Shown: positions 38,098 to 47,980, counted from the stretch's first letter. The stretch: 64,000 nucleotides of DNA from Rhodobacteraceae bacterium 63075 (GCA_003417655.1 QVMW01000002.1:186001-250000); one strand, 5' to 3'. Program-made: numbers and translations. Notes: a model not told the origin generated them from the sequence alone.

Positions 38098-38717
38098 GTC
38101 ACCACGATCTCATCTGCAAAGGCTTCTCCGACCTCGGGAAAGTCGGCCTCCGGATCATCAATCTCGTCACCCATCATGTTCTGGACCATGCGCGATGCCG
38201 CGTTCACATCGGCCTTGCGAATTTCCGCCTTGCAGCCCTCGGGCAGATCGACCCCGATCCCGAGATCATAAGCCGTGTAATAGGTCGGGTCATAGGCCTT
38301 GAGGCTGACCCTTGTGCGCGGCGCGTCGAAGGCGCGGAAATGGCGCGAGACGATCTGCCCCGCGTCAAGCCGCGTGCCGCGCCCCTCGGGCGGCCCGAGC
38401 GTCACCTTGCTGCCCGAGGCTGCCGCGTAAAGATCCCCCTCGAAACCCTCGATCCAGTTGAGATCGAACCCCTCCAGCGCGCGCCTCTCCTGCTCGGTGA
38501 GCTTCCCGTCGAAGTCCGCATCGAGCTCCATGTCTTCAAGCACCAGAAGTGAGTAGAGCTCGTCATAGCGCCATGTCACATCAACCCCGATGATCTCGCC
38601 CGAAGCGTTTGGCACCAGCCTCAGCCCCGTCTCCACGAAGATATGCGGATGCGCCACGGCTGGCTGGCTGGCCAGCAAGGCGCATGCCGATAAAAGGGTG
38701 AGGAGAAACGGTTTCAT
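38079..38717 (-). CDS. DUF1007 family periplasmic protein
   Basis: A 212-residue protein with a signal peptide (cleavage near PAVAHPHI) and the DUF1007 start HPHIFVET with two His that may bind metal. DUF1007 genes often precede NicO/RcnA-type transporters; here the two overlap. It probably binds or delivers the metal ion in the periplasm. Confidence 0.8.
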   Translation of the reverse strand: MKPFLLTLLSACALLASQPAVAHPHIFVETGLRLVPNASGEIIGVDVTWRYDELYSLLVLEDMELDADFDGKLTEQERRALEGFDLNWIEGFEGDLYAAASGSKVTLGPPEGRGTRLDAGQIVSRHFRAFDAPRTRVSLKAYDPTYYTAYDLGIGVDLPEGCKAEIRKADVNAASRMVQNMMGDEIDDPEADFPEVGEAFADEIVVTCAAGS

Positions 38718-38784
38718 GTGGATGGTATAGAAAGCAAGGCGCTGCCCCGCAACAGGGCTGCGCCGCATAGGCAAGGTGCCGCCT

Positions 38785-39726
38785 TCAGGCCTTGGCCTTG
38801 CGCTGCTCGGGGTGCAGCGAGGCCCCGAGGATATGATCGGCGCGATGGATCACGTGGTTGGCACTGGAGCACAGGAGCGGATCGGGCTCACCGACAACCT
38901 CGTAGTCCTTTCCGGGATAATCGACGCTGGCGAGGAAATGGCGCATGCAGGCCAGCCGCGCGCGCTTCTTGTCGTTGGACTTTATGACCGTCCAGGGCGC
39001 ATCGGCGGTGTCGGTGTAGAAGAACATCGCCTCCTTGGCCTCGGTGTAATCATCCCATTTGGCAAGGCTCGCCTTGTCGATGGGGCTCAGCTTCCATTGC
39101 TTGAGCGGGTCGGTTTCGCGCGAGTCGAAGCGCCGTTTCTGCTCATCCTGCGTGACCGAGAACCAGTATTTGTAGAGCCGGATTCCCGAGCGCGTGAGCA
39201 TCCGCTCGAGGTCCGGCGTCTGGCGCATGAATTCGAGGTATTCGTTCGGCTGGCAGAACCCCATCACCCGCTCGACCCCCGCGCGGTTATACCACGAGCG
39301 GTCATAGAGCACGATCTCGCCCGCTGTCGGCAGATGCTCGATATAGCGCTGGAAATACCACTGGCCGCGTTCCACGTCTGTCGGCTTGTTGAGCGCGACA
39401 ACACGCGCGGTGCGCGGGTTGAGATGCTCTGTGAAGCGCTTGATCGTGCCGCCCTTGCCGGCCGCATCGCGCCCCTCGAAGAGCATGACGAACCTCTCGC
39501 CCGTGTCCTGCGCCCAGAGCTGCACCTTCAAAAGTTCAGCCTGAAGCACAGCCTTCTGCGCCTCGTAGTCCTGTCTCGGAAGCTTGTCCGTATAAGGGTA
39601 AATCCCGTCCTCGAAGGCGCGGCGCACATCTTCGAGCGTGGGCGCGCTGGCTGTTTTGAGCAAATCTTCCGTGGCGCTGGCAGCCCGCGCCTTGCCATTC
39701 GCGGTCTCGTTTGTCTTGGCAGTCAT
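38785..39726 (-). CDS. ppk2: Polyphosphate kinase 2
   Basis: A 313-residue PPK2 family kinase that transfers phosphate between polyphosphate and nucleotides. Walker A is GRDAAGKGGT, Walker B is LYDRSWYNRAGVE, and the lid basic residues follow. ATG 39726 is preferred to ATG 39732 because AGAGG lies 8 bases upstream of it. One-domain length suggests short-chain PPK2 that can make ADP or ATP from polyphosphate. Confidence 0.9.
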   Translation of the reverse strand: MTAKTNETANGKARAASATEDLLKTASAPTLEDVRRAFEDGIYPYTDKLPRQDYEAQKAVLQAELLKVQLWAQDTGERFVMLFEGRDAAGKGGTIKRFTEHLNPRTARVVALNKPTDVERGQWYFQRYIEHLPTAGEIVLYDRSWYNRAGVERVMGFCQPNEYLEFMRQTPDLERMLTRSGIRLYKYWFSVTQDEQKRRFDSRETDPLKQWKLSPIDKASLAKWDDYTEAKEAMFFYTDTADAPWTVIKSNDKKRARLACMRHFLASVDYPGKDYEVVGEPDPLLCSSANHVIHRADHILGASLHPEQRKAKA

Positions 39727-39839
39727 GCGCATTTCCTCTTCACTGTCTTACGGAATGCAATTCTAAAGCACTCCGCCGCAGAACGCCTTGACCTCGCTCA
39801 ACTCCTGCCGCTTTGTCAGGGCATGCACAGGAGAGCGAC

Positions 39840-40277
39840 ATGAGGGCATTGCTGCAACGCGTCAAAGAGGCCGCCGTTGATGTCGGTGAAGAGCGCATGG
39901 GCGCCTGCGGGCCGGGGCTGCTCGTCCTTGTCTGTGCCATGCAGGGCGATGGCGAGGCCGAGGCCGACAAGCTGGCGGCAAAGATATCCAAACTGCGTAT
40001 CTTCAAGGATGACGCAGGCAGGATGAACCGCTCCATCACGGATATCGGCGGCGCAGCGCTGGTTGTCAGCCAGTTCACCCTCGCAGCCGACACATCACGC
40101 GGCAACCGCCCCGGCTTCTCCGCTGCCGCCCCGCCGGAGGACGGCGAGCGGCTTTACGAGTATTTCGCAGAGGCGCTGCGCGGCCTCGGGATCCCCGTCG
40201 AGACCGGCCGCTTCGGCGCGGATATGCAAGTGAGCCTCGTCAATGACGGGCCGGTGACGATCTGGGTCGAGACCTGA
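39840..40277 (+). CDS. dtd: D-aminoacyl-tRNA deacylase
   Basis: A 145-residue proofreading enzyme that removes D-amino acids from tRNA. It has the Gly-cisPro motif in NRPGFS, the SQFTLAADT core and SLVNDGPVT near the C-terminus. ATG 39840 follows AGGAG. It stands alone, followed by an AT-rich region. Confidence 0.93.
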   Translation: MRALLQRVKEAAVDVGEERMGACGPGLLVLVCAMQGDGEAEADKLAAKISKLRIFKDDAGRMNRSITDIGGAALVVSQFTLAADTSRGNRPGFSAAAPPEDGERLYEYFAEALRGLGIPVETGRFGADMQVSLVNDGPVTIWVET

Positions 40278-40498
40278 GGCCGCACCGGGCGGAGCTTCGG
40301 CAAAGCGCGCCGCAAGTGCTTTTTGCTGCGCCATAAACCAATGGCAGCGATGCGCAGGGAGAGGGCTTTGCAAAGTTTGGCTCGTTTCCCGACAGTGGCC
40401 GTTCGTGCGGCGAAAGCAGGGCGAGAGCCCACTCGTTGACGTTATCGTGCGAACCAGCGACTGTCGGATTGCAGAAATGTGAACGAAGCGGAGCAGCA

Positions 40499-41458
40499 GT
40501 GATTGATCGTAGTATTAGAGCAGCGTTGCGAAAGTATAAATTGTCGGGTTTGGCCCTGTTTTCTCTGTTGGGTTTGGGGTCAGCTTATGCGGTTAATTTA
40601 GCTGGCTTCCTTGTATTCTTACCTCGCCAAATGTGGGGTTTGGTGGACGCGAATTTTGTCACCAGCTACTTTTTGAGGTTTTCAGCTATGCTGGCGCTCG
40701 CTTTTTTGGCGTCTCGTTATTCCGGCTACATGCTTACGTCTTTATTCTCCTTCATTTGCTTCCCAGTCGCTGTAACAAGGCTTCTAATTAAGAAATCAGG
40801 CCGGAGGCTAATACGCATTATGGGCTACCGTGCTGCTGTAGATGGCAGAACGAGCATGCTACTTCGCCACGATGCGCAAGAAAGAGATGGAAGCAGCCTG
40901 GCCGACCTCGAGGCCATAGCCAAGTGGGTTTACCAATCAGAAATTGCACGCACAGTGGTAGCCCTAGTGTATATCTCAGGACGGGTTAGAGGCAGAGTCG
41001 GTTACCGTGTTGACTACTATACTATCCCGCTGCAGCTACTGGTGGTTTTGGCCGTCTTGTCTGCCGTTTATACCACGATCCAGGGAAGTCTAATTCTCCT
41101 CGCTCTTGCGGTGTTCTTAGTGTTTGCGCTCTCTCCAACGCCTTATGACATCTATTATGATAAACCGTACTACGAGGCCAATATTCCTTTGCTCACAGTG
41201 CTAAAATTTAACTTGTCAAAACTAATATCAATCCAGAAAGTTACACTATTGGCGCTTACGATTTCATTTGCAGGAGGGGTCTTGCACCATCTAAGTCTGG
41301 TGAGGGAAACTAGAATGCTCAAATTTTCTGGCGAGGTAGATGTTAGTGGCTCTCTTGTCATGACTTCAAATTCTGGTTTTGTAATTCATAGTTCTGAATT
41401 TGGATACAAGTTTATTCCGATCGAAGGAACGCAAATCGAGGAATTGGTGAAACATTGA
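40499..41458 (+). CDS. Membrane protein of unknown function in AT-rich DNA
   Basis: A 319-residue protein with four or more membrane helices (near residues 18-42, 55-95, 175-215 and 245-262) and a ~55-residue extracytoplasmic or cytoplasmic beta-rich tail (KFSGEVDVSGSLVMT). GTG 40499 with GGAG upstream is preferred over a TTG at 40436. The codon use (many AT-ending codons, TTA, AAA) differs strongly from all neighbours, indicating recent transfer. No family was recognised. A long charged segment between helices 3 and 4 (ERDGSSLADLEAIAKW) may be cytoplasmic. Confidence 0.65.
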   Translation: MIDRSIRAALRKYKLSGLALFSLLGLGSAYAVNLAGFLVFLPRQMWGLVDANFVTSYFLRFSAMLALAFLASRYSGYMLTSLFSFICFPVAVTRLLIKKSGRRLIRIMGYRAAVDGRTSMLLRHDAQERDGSSLADLEAIAKWVYQSEIARTVVALVYISGRVRGRVGYRVDYYTIPLQLLVVLAVLSAVYTTIQGSLILLALAVFLVFALSPTPYDIYYDKPYYEANIPLLTVLKFNLSKLISIQKVTLLALTISFAGGVLHHLSLVRETRMLKFSGEVDVSGSLVMTSNSGFVIHSSEFGYKFIPIEGTQIEELVKH

Positions 41459-41628
41459 AAAAGGCAGCTTTGTCATCGTCCGCAAGGCGGCCTCTCGATT
41501 GATCGTCCGTGAAAGTCCGCTTTGACAAGCTCCACCGTTTCGCACCATGTCTCCTTAGGGCTGACAGCGGCCATCGCTCGCGACGGCATGACCGGCAACA
41601 GCTCCCGCCATCCCAGCGCCCAGCCCCC

Positions 41629-42831
41629 TTAAGCCAGCGCCCTGGCCGCCGCCTCCAGCGCGCCGCCGCCACGCGGCAGCTTGATGGCCTCAAAAGCCGC
41701 CTCCATCGCGCCAAGCGCCCCCATGACCATGCCGGCATTCACATGGCCCATATGGCCAATACGGAAGAAGCCCTCGCCCGCCGGGTCCTCCTCGGTGCTC
41801 ATGCCCAGCCCGATCCCGAGCGTGACGCCCGCCTCGCCCTCCGTCCAGCGGCGCAGGCGCAGACCATATTCCTTGCCGACATGCAGCGCCGTCACCGCGC
41901 AGGACCGGTGGCCGCACTCGGCCACGTTGAGCGCGAGCGGGCCGCCCGCGCCCCAGGCCTCGCAGGCCGCCCAGATCGCCCCGGCAAGCCGCGCATGGCG
42001 CTGCCAGATCGCTTCCAGCCCTTCGGCTTCGATCATGTCCAGCGCAGCGCGCAGGCCATAGAGGTGATGCGTCGGCGCGGTGCCGCCGAAATACTGGTAG
42101 AACATCTGAGGCTGTGCGCGCGGGACCCAGTCCCAGTAGCGGCTCACACGGGCCATGGCGCGGCGCTGCGCCGCCGCCTTCTCGCTGAAGAAGACAAGGC
42201 CCAGCCCCGGCGGCACCATCAACCCCTTCTGCGACGCCGCAACGACGACATCGACGCCCCATTCATCCATCTCGAACCGATCGCAACCCAGCGAGGCGAT
42301 GCAATCGACCATCAGCAGCGCGTCATGCCCCGCCGCGTCCATCGCGGCGCGAATGGCGCGAATGTCGTTGCGGATCGAAGTCGACGTATCGACATGGGTG
42401 CAGAGCACAGCCTTGATCCGGCCCGCCCCGTCCGCGCGAAGCGCCTCTTCCAGCCGCGCCGGATCAGCCGGAGCCTTTAGGCCGAAATCGAGCGGCTGAA
42501 CCTCGGCACCGAGCCCAGAGGCCATTTCCGCCCAGCCCACGCCGAAACGTCCGTTGTAAAGCCCAAGCACGGTTTCACCCGGCGCGATCACATTGGCCAG
42601 AGCCGCCTCCCATGCGCCATGCCCATTGGCGATATAGATCGCGGCATGGCGCTTCGTCCGCGCGACCGCCCTGAGATCACGGGTCAGCCCTTCCATCATG
42701 TCGGGCAACTCGCCCTCGTAGATGTTGGGCGCGGCCCGGTGCATGGCGCGCAGGACCGCATCGGGCATCACCGATGGCCCCGGAATGGCCAGATACCCGC
42801 GCCCGCCTGCGCCTTGGATCGTCTTTTGCAT
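41629..42831 (-). CDS. Class V PLP-dependent aminotransferase (alanine/serine--glyoxylate type)
   Basis: A 400-residue aminotransferase with the signature AIPGPSVMPD at the start, GHGAWEAAL, VDCIASLGCD and the PLP Lys in ASQKGLMVPPG. Such enzymes use glyoxylate or pyruvate as acceptors for alanine, serine or aspartate. The operon genes of the beta-hydroxyaspartate cycle are not present nearby, so that role is not supported. Confidence 0.83.
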   Translation of the reverse strand: MQKTIQGAGGRGYLAIPGPSVMPDAVLRAMHRAAPNIYEGELPDMMEGLTRDLRAVARTKRHAAIYIANGHGAWEAALANVIAPGETVLGLYNGRFGVGWAEMASGLGAEVQPLDFGLKAPADPARLEEALRADGAGRIKAVLCTHVDTSTSIRNDIRAIRAAMDAAGHDALLMVDCIASLGCDRFEMDEWGVDVVVAASQKGLMVPPGLGLVFFSEKAAAQRRAMARVSRYWDWVPRAQPQMFYQYFGGTAPTHHLYGLRAALDMIEAEGLEAIWQRHARLAGAIWAACEAWGAGGPLALNVAECGHRSCAVTALHVGKEYGLRLRRWTEGEAGVTLGIGLGMSTEEDPAGEGFFRIGHMGHVNAGMVMGALGAMEAAFEAIKLPRGGGALEAAARALA

Positions 42832-42984
42832 GGGCTGCGTCCCGGTCTTGCCTCGAGGAAATATCCGCCGACTGTAGCCGCACGCGGGGCGGCGTCAATG
42901 GCGCGCGCGAAACCCCGAGCGCTTGCCACGCGCTCACCCCTTCTCTAAAGCGGGTGGAACGGGAAAACAGCCGGGCGGCGCTTC

Positions 42985-44868
42985 ATGTCTGACGACGCAC
43001 AACACAGCCGAAAGCTCTTTCGCTGGCTATGGGAAAACTACCTGCACCGCTTTCGTGCGTTCCTCGTGCTGGCAATGATCTTCATGGTCATCGAAGGCTC
43101 GATGCTCGGCGCGCTCAGCTACATCATGCGCCCGATGTTCGACACCGTCTTCATCGCGGGTAACGAAGGGGCGATCGGATGGGTCGCGCTGGCGATCTTC
43201 TGCATCTTCGCGGGCCGCGCCGTGGCCGCCGTGGGCCAGAAAGTGACGCTGGCCTATATCATGCAGAAGATGGCGGCGGCGCTCCGGACCGATCTGCTCG
43301 CCCATATCATGCGCCAGGACGGCACCTTTCACCAGACCCATCCGCCGGGTTTTCTCATCCAGCGGGTGCAGGCCGACGTGATGGCGATCAACGATGGCTG
43401 GCGCGCCGTCGTCATGGGCGCGGGGCGCGATTTCGTCACGCTGCTGGTGCTCATGGGCGTGGCCATCTCGGTGGACTGGGTCTGGACGCTGGTGGCGCTC
43501 ATCGGCGCACCGCTCGTGCTTGCGCCCACGCGGCTGGCGCAGCGCTTCGTCCGCGCCCGCGCCCGCGAGGCGCGCGATCTTGGCGCGCGGCTGGCAACGC
43601 GGCTCGACGAGGTGTTTCACGGCATCGTGCCGGTGAAGCTCAACCGGCTCGAAGACTATCAGAGCCGCCAGTACGGCGCGCTCACCGATGACCTGGTCAA
43701 GGCCGAGGTCAGGGCCCATGCGGGCAGCGCCGTCATGCCGGGGCTGATCGACCTCATGTCCGGGCTCGGCTTCGTCGGCGTGCTGATCTACGGCGGCTCC
43801 GAGATCATCTCCGGCGAAAAGACCGTCGGCCAGTTCATGTCCTTCTTCACCGCCATCGGCTTCGCCTTCGAGCCCTTGCGCCGCCTCGGCGCGGTGAGCG
43901 GCGCATGGCAGATCGCCGCCAGCGGGATCGAGCGGCTGCGCGAGCTTCTGGAGATGCAGCCCCGGCTCACCTCTCCGGCCGATCCGAAACCCGCGCCCGA
44001 GGGCACGCCGGAGATCGCACTGAGGGACGTCCACCTGTCCTATGGCGACACGAAAGTGCTTTCGGGAGCCACGCTGACGGCCCATGCGGGCAAGACGACC
44101 GCCCTTGTCGGGGCCTCCGGCGCTGGCAAATCGACCGTGTTCAACCTGCTCACCCGGCTGGTGGACCCCGACAATGGCTTCGTGACCATCGGCGGCATCA
44201 AGACGAGCGAGATGACGCTGGCCGAGCTGCGCGGCCTCTTTTCGGTGGTCAGCCAGGACGCCGCACTCTTCGACGAGACCCTGCGCGAGAACATCCTGCT
44301 GGGCCGCACGGATGTGAGCGACGCGCGGCTGCGCGAAGTGCTCGACGCCGCCCATGTGAGCGACTTCCTGCCCCAGCTTTCGGACGGGCTCGACAGCCCC
44401 GTCGGCCCGCGCGGCTCGAACCTCTCGGGCGGCCAGCGCCAGCGCGTGGCGATTGCCCGCGCGCTCTTGCGCGACACGCCGATCCTGCTGCTGGACGAGG
44501 CCACGTCGGCGCTGGATGCCAAGTCCGAAGCGGTTGTCCAGCAGGCGCTGGAACGGCTCTCCAAGGGCCGGACGACGCTGGTGATCGCGCATCGGCTTTC
44601 GACAGTGCGGGACGCGGACAAGATCGTCGTGATGGAGGCGGGCAGCATCGTGGACGAGGGGCGGCACGAGGATCTGCTCGCGCGCGGTGGGCTCTATGCC
44701 GGCCTGCATGAGCTCCAGTTCAAGACCGGCGGCGAGACGGCCGATAAGCGCGCGCTAGATCGTGCGGGTCGGCACCGCAAAAATAGCGCAGGAGCAAAAC
44801 CAGGTTCCGCGCCCCCCTACGCAGCCAGCCTTCTGTCTCGTATCTTCGGGCGCTGGTCAGGGCGATAA
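42985..44868 (+). CDS. ABC transporter, fused membrane and ATPase domains (MsbA-like)
   Basis: A 627-residue exporter half: six membrane helices (residues ~25-330) and an ATPase with Walker A GASGAGKST, signature LSGGQRQRV, Walker B ILLLDEATSALD and the H-loop His (VIAHRLS). It probably flips lipid A, another lipid or a drug. The conserved part ends near residue 580 (LHELQFKTGG); the last ~45 residues are basic and lie antisense to the glycosyltransferase gene, suggesting that the original stop was lost. Confidence 0.85.
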   Translation: MSDDAQHSRKLFRWLWENYLHRFRAFLVLAMIFMVIEGSMLGALSYIMRPMFDTVFIAGNEGAIGWVALAIFCIFAGRAVAAVGQKVTLAYIMQKMAAALRTDLLAHIMRQDGTFHQTHPPGFLIQRVQADVMAINDGWRAVVMGAGRDFVTLLVLMGVAISVDWVWTLVALIGAPLVLAPTRLAQRFVRARAREARDLGARLATRLDEVFHGIVPVKLNRLEDYQSRQYGALTDDLVKAEVRAHAGSAVMPGLIDLMSGLGFVGVLIYGGSEIISGEKTVGQFMSFFTAIGFAFEPLRRLGAVSGAWQIAASGIERLRELLEMQPRLTSPADPKPAPEGTPEIALRDVHLSYGDTKVLSGATLTAHAGKTTALVGASGAGKSTVFNLLTRLVDPDNGFVTIGGIKTSEMTLAELRGLFSVVSQDAALFDETLRENILLGRTDVSDARLREVLDAAHVSDFLPQLSDGLDSPVGPRGSNLSGGQRQRVAIARALLRDTPILLLDEATSALDAKSEAVVQQALERLSKGRTTLVIAHRLSTVRDADKIVVMEAGSIVDEGRHEDLLARGGLYAGLHELQFKTGGETADKRALDRAGRHRKNSAGAKPGSAPPYAASLLSRIFGRWSGR

Positions 44869-45418
44869 ATCCGGCGCGGCGAAAGCGCCCCCTGAGCTTG
44901 CGCGCCATCGCGACATCTTCCATCAGCGGAAGCTCGGGATAGCCGCCCAACTCGTCCAGAAGCCCGACTTCGACAAGCAGCGCCTGATCGCCATAAGGCA
45001 GCCCGAACAGCCTCGAACGCAAGTTCGCCCAGCCTGCCACGATCCGCGGCGCCGGTCCTGTCGCGGTGAAGGCCAGGTCACCATGGGCCGCCATGCCGCG
45101 ATGCTGGTTGATATGAGCCCGAACCGCGCCCGCCCAGCCCGCCTCCAGCACGGTGTCGGCATGGAGGATGAGCAGCCATTCGCCCTGCGCCACCGCCACA
45201 CCGCGCGCAATTTGCGCGCCGCGCCCCGGCGCGCCCTCGGCCCAGACCGCCCCGGCGCTCTCGGCAATGGCGCGCGTGGCGTCCCGCGAGCCGCCATCGG
45301 AAAGGACAAGCTCGCGGATCAACCCGGCTTCGAGCCCCTCGCCCAGCGCGCCGAGCGTGGCAGGCAAGCCCGCCTCGCCGTCGAGCACCGGGATGATGAC
45401 AGAGATCGGCGCGCGCAT
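44720..45418 (-). CDS. Family 2 glycosyltransferase
   Basis: A 232-residue GT-A fold protein with SVIIPVLDGEAGL at the start, the SDGGSRDAT donor loop, HADTVLE metal-binding motif and the catalytic region MEDVAMARKL. It resembles the small glycosyltransferases linked to rSAM/selenodomain proteins. Its 3' end overlaps the convergent ABC transporter gene by 149 bases. The C-terminus after the last motif (ADPHDLARAY) is still family-like, so this gene seems the one whose end is native. Confidence 0.78.
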   Translation of the reverse strand: MRAPISVIIPVLDGEAGLPATLGALGEGLEAGLIRELVLSDGGSRDATRAIAESAGAVWAEGAPGRGAQIARGVAVAQGEWLLILHADTVLEAGWAGAVRAHINQHRGMAAHGDLAFTATGPAPRIVAGWANLRSRLFGLPYGDQALLVEVGLLDELGGYPELPLMEDVAMARKLRGRFRRAGFIALTSARRYETEGWLRRGARNLVLLLRYFCGADPHDLARAYRPSRRRS

Positions 45419-45482
45419 GATCGGCCCTTTCGAAAGTACTGCCCATGCCTATATTACATGGCGAAGGCAAAGAGGAGGCCCC

Positions 45483-46226
45483 ATGAGCCGCAAGGTCTAT
45501 CGAATCACCGGAAGCGACCGCACGGAATTCCTGCAAGGGCTGGTGACCAACAATGTCACCAAGCTCAAGGACGGGCTGGTCTATACCGCGATGCTCACGC
45601 CCCAGGGCAAGTATATTGCCGATTTCTTCCTCGCGCCCGCAGAGGAAGCGATCCTTCTCGATGTCGACGCCGAGCTCGGGCCAGGCCTCATGCAACGACT
45701 GACCATGTACAAGCTGCGCTCGGATGTGCAGATCGAGGAGACGGCGCTTCACGTGCACCGCGACGTGACATCGCGCCCGCAGGGTGCCTTTGCCGATCCG
45801 CGCTCGGACAAGCTCGGCTGGCGCGCCTATCGCGAGACCCCGCAGGAGGACGAGGACACCACCGACTGGGAGGCGCTGCGCGTGGCGAACGGCATCCCCG
45901 CTCCGGGCCGGGAGCTGACCCCGGACAGCTTCATCCTCGAGATGGGCTTCGAGCGGCTCAACGGCGTCGATTTCAAGAAAGGGTGTTTCGTCGGCCAGGA
46001 AGTCGTCGCGCGGATGAAACACAAGACAGAGCTGCGCAAGGGCCTTGCAAGGGTGACCGCCGACGCCCCGCTGAGCGCGGGGGACGAGATCACCTCGGGC
46101 GGCAAGCCCGCCGGCAAGGTGCTCACCACGGCCCATAACGCCGCCCTGGCCTATCTGCGCTTCGACCGCGCCGAGAAAGGGATCGAGGCAGGCGGCCAGA
46201 AGCTGGAGTTCGAGCGGCTGGTCTGA
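45483..46226 (+). CDS. ygfZ: Folate-binding protein YgfZ
   Basis: A 247-residue GcvT-like protein that uses tetrahydrofolate to help Fe-S cluster enzymes. It has the early LQGLVTNNV motif and the conserved KGCFVGQEVVARMKHK loop that contains the functional Cys. ATG 45483 has GAGGAGG upstream. Divergent from the glycosyltransferase gene. Confidence 0.9.
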   Translation: MSRKVYRITGSDRTEFLQGLVTNNVTKLKDGLVYTAMLTPQGKYIADFFLAPAEEAILLDVDAELGPGLMQRLTMYKLRSDVQIEETALHVHRDVTSRPQGAFADPRSDKLGWRAYRETPQEDEDTTDWEALRVANGIPAPGRELTPDSFILEMGFERLNGVDFKKGCFVGQEVVARMKHKTELRKGLARVTADAPLSAGDEITSGGKPAGKVLTTAHNAALAYLRFDRAEKGIEAGGQKLEFERLV

Positions 46227-46250
46227 CGCCTGCACAGCAGGCTGACGCGC

Positions 46251-47813
46251 CTACTTCTTCGTGATCCGCCCGTCCGTATAAGGCGTGAACGGGCCCTGCT
46301 CGGCGAGATATTCCGCCGTGACATCCGCAAGGTCCGGGCCGTAATCATAAGCGTTCCGCGCATCGCGGAACATCTTGTAGCCGTCACCGCCGGAGCGGAC
46401 ATAGTTATTCGAGACCACCTTGTAGACCTTCTCCGGGTCGAGCGGCGCGCCGCCCACCATGACATCCGAGACGCGCTCCCCGGCGGGCCTTGAGGCATCA
46501 TAGGCATAGCGCATGCCTGCCACCTGCGCGAAGCGGCCCGCGCCCTCCTCGACCTGGCTGACCCCGTTCTCCAGCGCCCCCAGCAGCGTCGCGCCGGTGA
46601 CCTCGAAGGTCGAGAGCGTGTTCTGGAAGGGTAGGACAGTCAGCACCTCGCCCATGGTCACCGGCCCGGCGCCGATGGAGGCGCGGATGCCGCCGCCGTT
46701 CTGGATCGCGACCTCGACGCCCTGCCCCTTCACACGGTCGAGCATGGCATCGGCGATGAGCGAGCCCATCTCGCATTCCGCCGCGCGGCACATCTCGCGG
46801 TCGCCGCCGATGGGCGCGGCGGCCTCCGCGACGACGCGGGTCTTCATCTCCTCGATCGGCCCGGCCAGCTCGGCCACGCGCGCGACGATCTCTTCATCCT
46901 CGGCAACCGACGAATCCAGCAAGATCGTGTCGCCCGTCGCCGCCGTGACCTCTCCCGCGTCATCGAAGGTCAGCACGAGGTGACCGACATATTTCGAATA
47001 GGCATAGGCCTGCACGACGGGCACATCCCCGACCATTGTCGGATAGGCCATCGCGCCCTCCTCGGTGTTGGAAAACAGCGTGTGCGAATGCCCGCCCACG
47101 ACCGCGTCGATCCCCGCGACCTTCCCGGCGATCTGCATGTCCTTCTTCACGCCCACGTGGTTGAGCGCGATGATCTTGTCGACACCCTCGGCCTCGAGCG
47201 CGGCGACATCAGCCCTGAGGCTCTCGATCTCATCCTGGAAGATCACCGCCCGCCCCGGCGAGGAGGTCTCGGCGGTATCCGTGGCCAGCACCGAGACGAT
47301 CCCGACCTTCTCGCCGCCCACGTCGAGCACCACATGGTTCTCGAGCTTCCCGGCCAGCACGTTCGATTGCGAGACATCGAGATTGCCGGAGATGACCGGG
47401 AAGGAGACGCCATCGAGCAGCTTGGCCAGCCCCTCGGGGCCGTCGTCGAACTCGTGATTGCCCACGGCCATGGCATCGAAGCCGACCCGCTCCATCATCT
47501 CGATTTCGACATCGCCCTTGTAGGTCGTGTACATCAGCGAGCCCTGGTATTGATCGCCCGCATCGAGCACCAGCAGGTTCTCATCGCCCAGCTCCGCGCG
47601 CAGCTCGGCGATCTTGGTCGCCACCCGCGCAGAGCCGCCGAAGCACTCGCCCTCGGCATTGTCCTCCGCGCCGCAGGTCGAATCATACTTGTTGATCGGC
47701 TCGATCCGGCTGTGCAGATCGTTGATGTGAACGATATTGAGCTTGAAATCGGCCGCTGCGGCCCCTGCGCTGAGCGCCAGCGCGGCGGCAGAGCCCATGA
47801 TACGTGCGAGCAT
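46251..47813 (-). CDS. 5'-nucleotidase / 2',3'-cyclic phosphodiesterase family protein (UshA-like)
   Basis: A 520-residue secreted metallophosphoesterase. A signal peptide (residues 1-~21, cleaved after AAAA) is followed by the catalytic domain with HINDLHS, DAGDQYQGS, GNHEFD and GGHSH metal motifs, and a C-terminal substrate domain with NGGGIRASI and NNYVRSGGDGY. It would release phosphate and nucleosides in the periplasm. ATG 47813 has GGGAGA 7 bases upstream; the longer frame adds a poor start. Confidence 0.88.
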   Translation of the reverse strand: MLARIMGSAAALALSAGAAAADFKLNIVHINDLHSRIEPINKYDSTCGAEDNAEGECFGGSARVATKIAELRAELGDENLLVLDAGDQYQGSLMYTTYKGDVEIEMMERVGFDAMAVGNHEFDDGPEGLAKLLDGVSFPVISGNLDVSQSNVLAGKLENHVVLDVGGEKVGIVSVLATDTAETSSPGRAVIFQDEIESLRADVAALEAEGVDKIIALNHVGVKKDMQIAGKVAGIDAVVGGHSHTLFSNTEEGAMAYPTMVGDVPVVQAYAYSKYVGHLVLTFDDAGEVTAATGDTILLDSSVAEDEEIVARVAELAGPIEEMKTRVVAEAAAPIGGDREMCRAAECEMGSLIADAMLDRVKGQGVEVAIQNGGGIRASIGAGPVTMGEVLTVLPFQNTLSTFEVTGATLLGALENGVSQVEEGAGRFAQVAGMRYAYDASRPAGERVSDVMVGGAPLDPEKVYKVVSNNYVRSGGDGYKMFRDARNAYDYGPDLADVTAEYLAEQGPFTPYTDGRITKK

Positions 47814-47931
47814 CGTCTTTCTCCCAGGTTGATTCGACACGAATCTTGCGCCCCCGGCGGCGCTCGGTCAAAGGCAATATGCTGCGCTAACAAAACCTTC
47901 ACAGAGCGCCTGCGGCCAACCTTGGCCCGGT

Positions 47932-47980
47932 ACCAAGCGAGCGCGCGCTCGCTTGGTCAAGGATTTTCGAAAATCCTTGA
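47932..47980. repeat. Tandem 26-bp and 24-bp perfect palindromes
   Basis: ACCAAGCGAGCGC and its complement make a 26-bp palindrome at 47932-47957; the next (47957-47980) is centred on TTTTCGAAAA and shares 20 bases with 34860-34879. They lie in the divergent gap between the nucleotidase and the DUF952-DUF1330 gene. Divergent location argues against a terminator role. Confidence 0.6.

Noticed and set aside
41629..42831. Reading the class V aminotransferase as BhcA of the beta-hydroxyaspartate cycle
   Set aside because: The other bhc genes are not in the neighbourhood, and the family has several glyoxylate aminotransferases.
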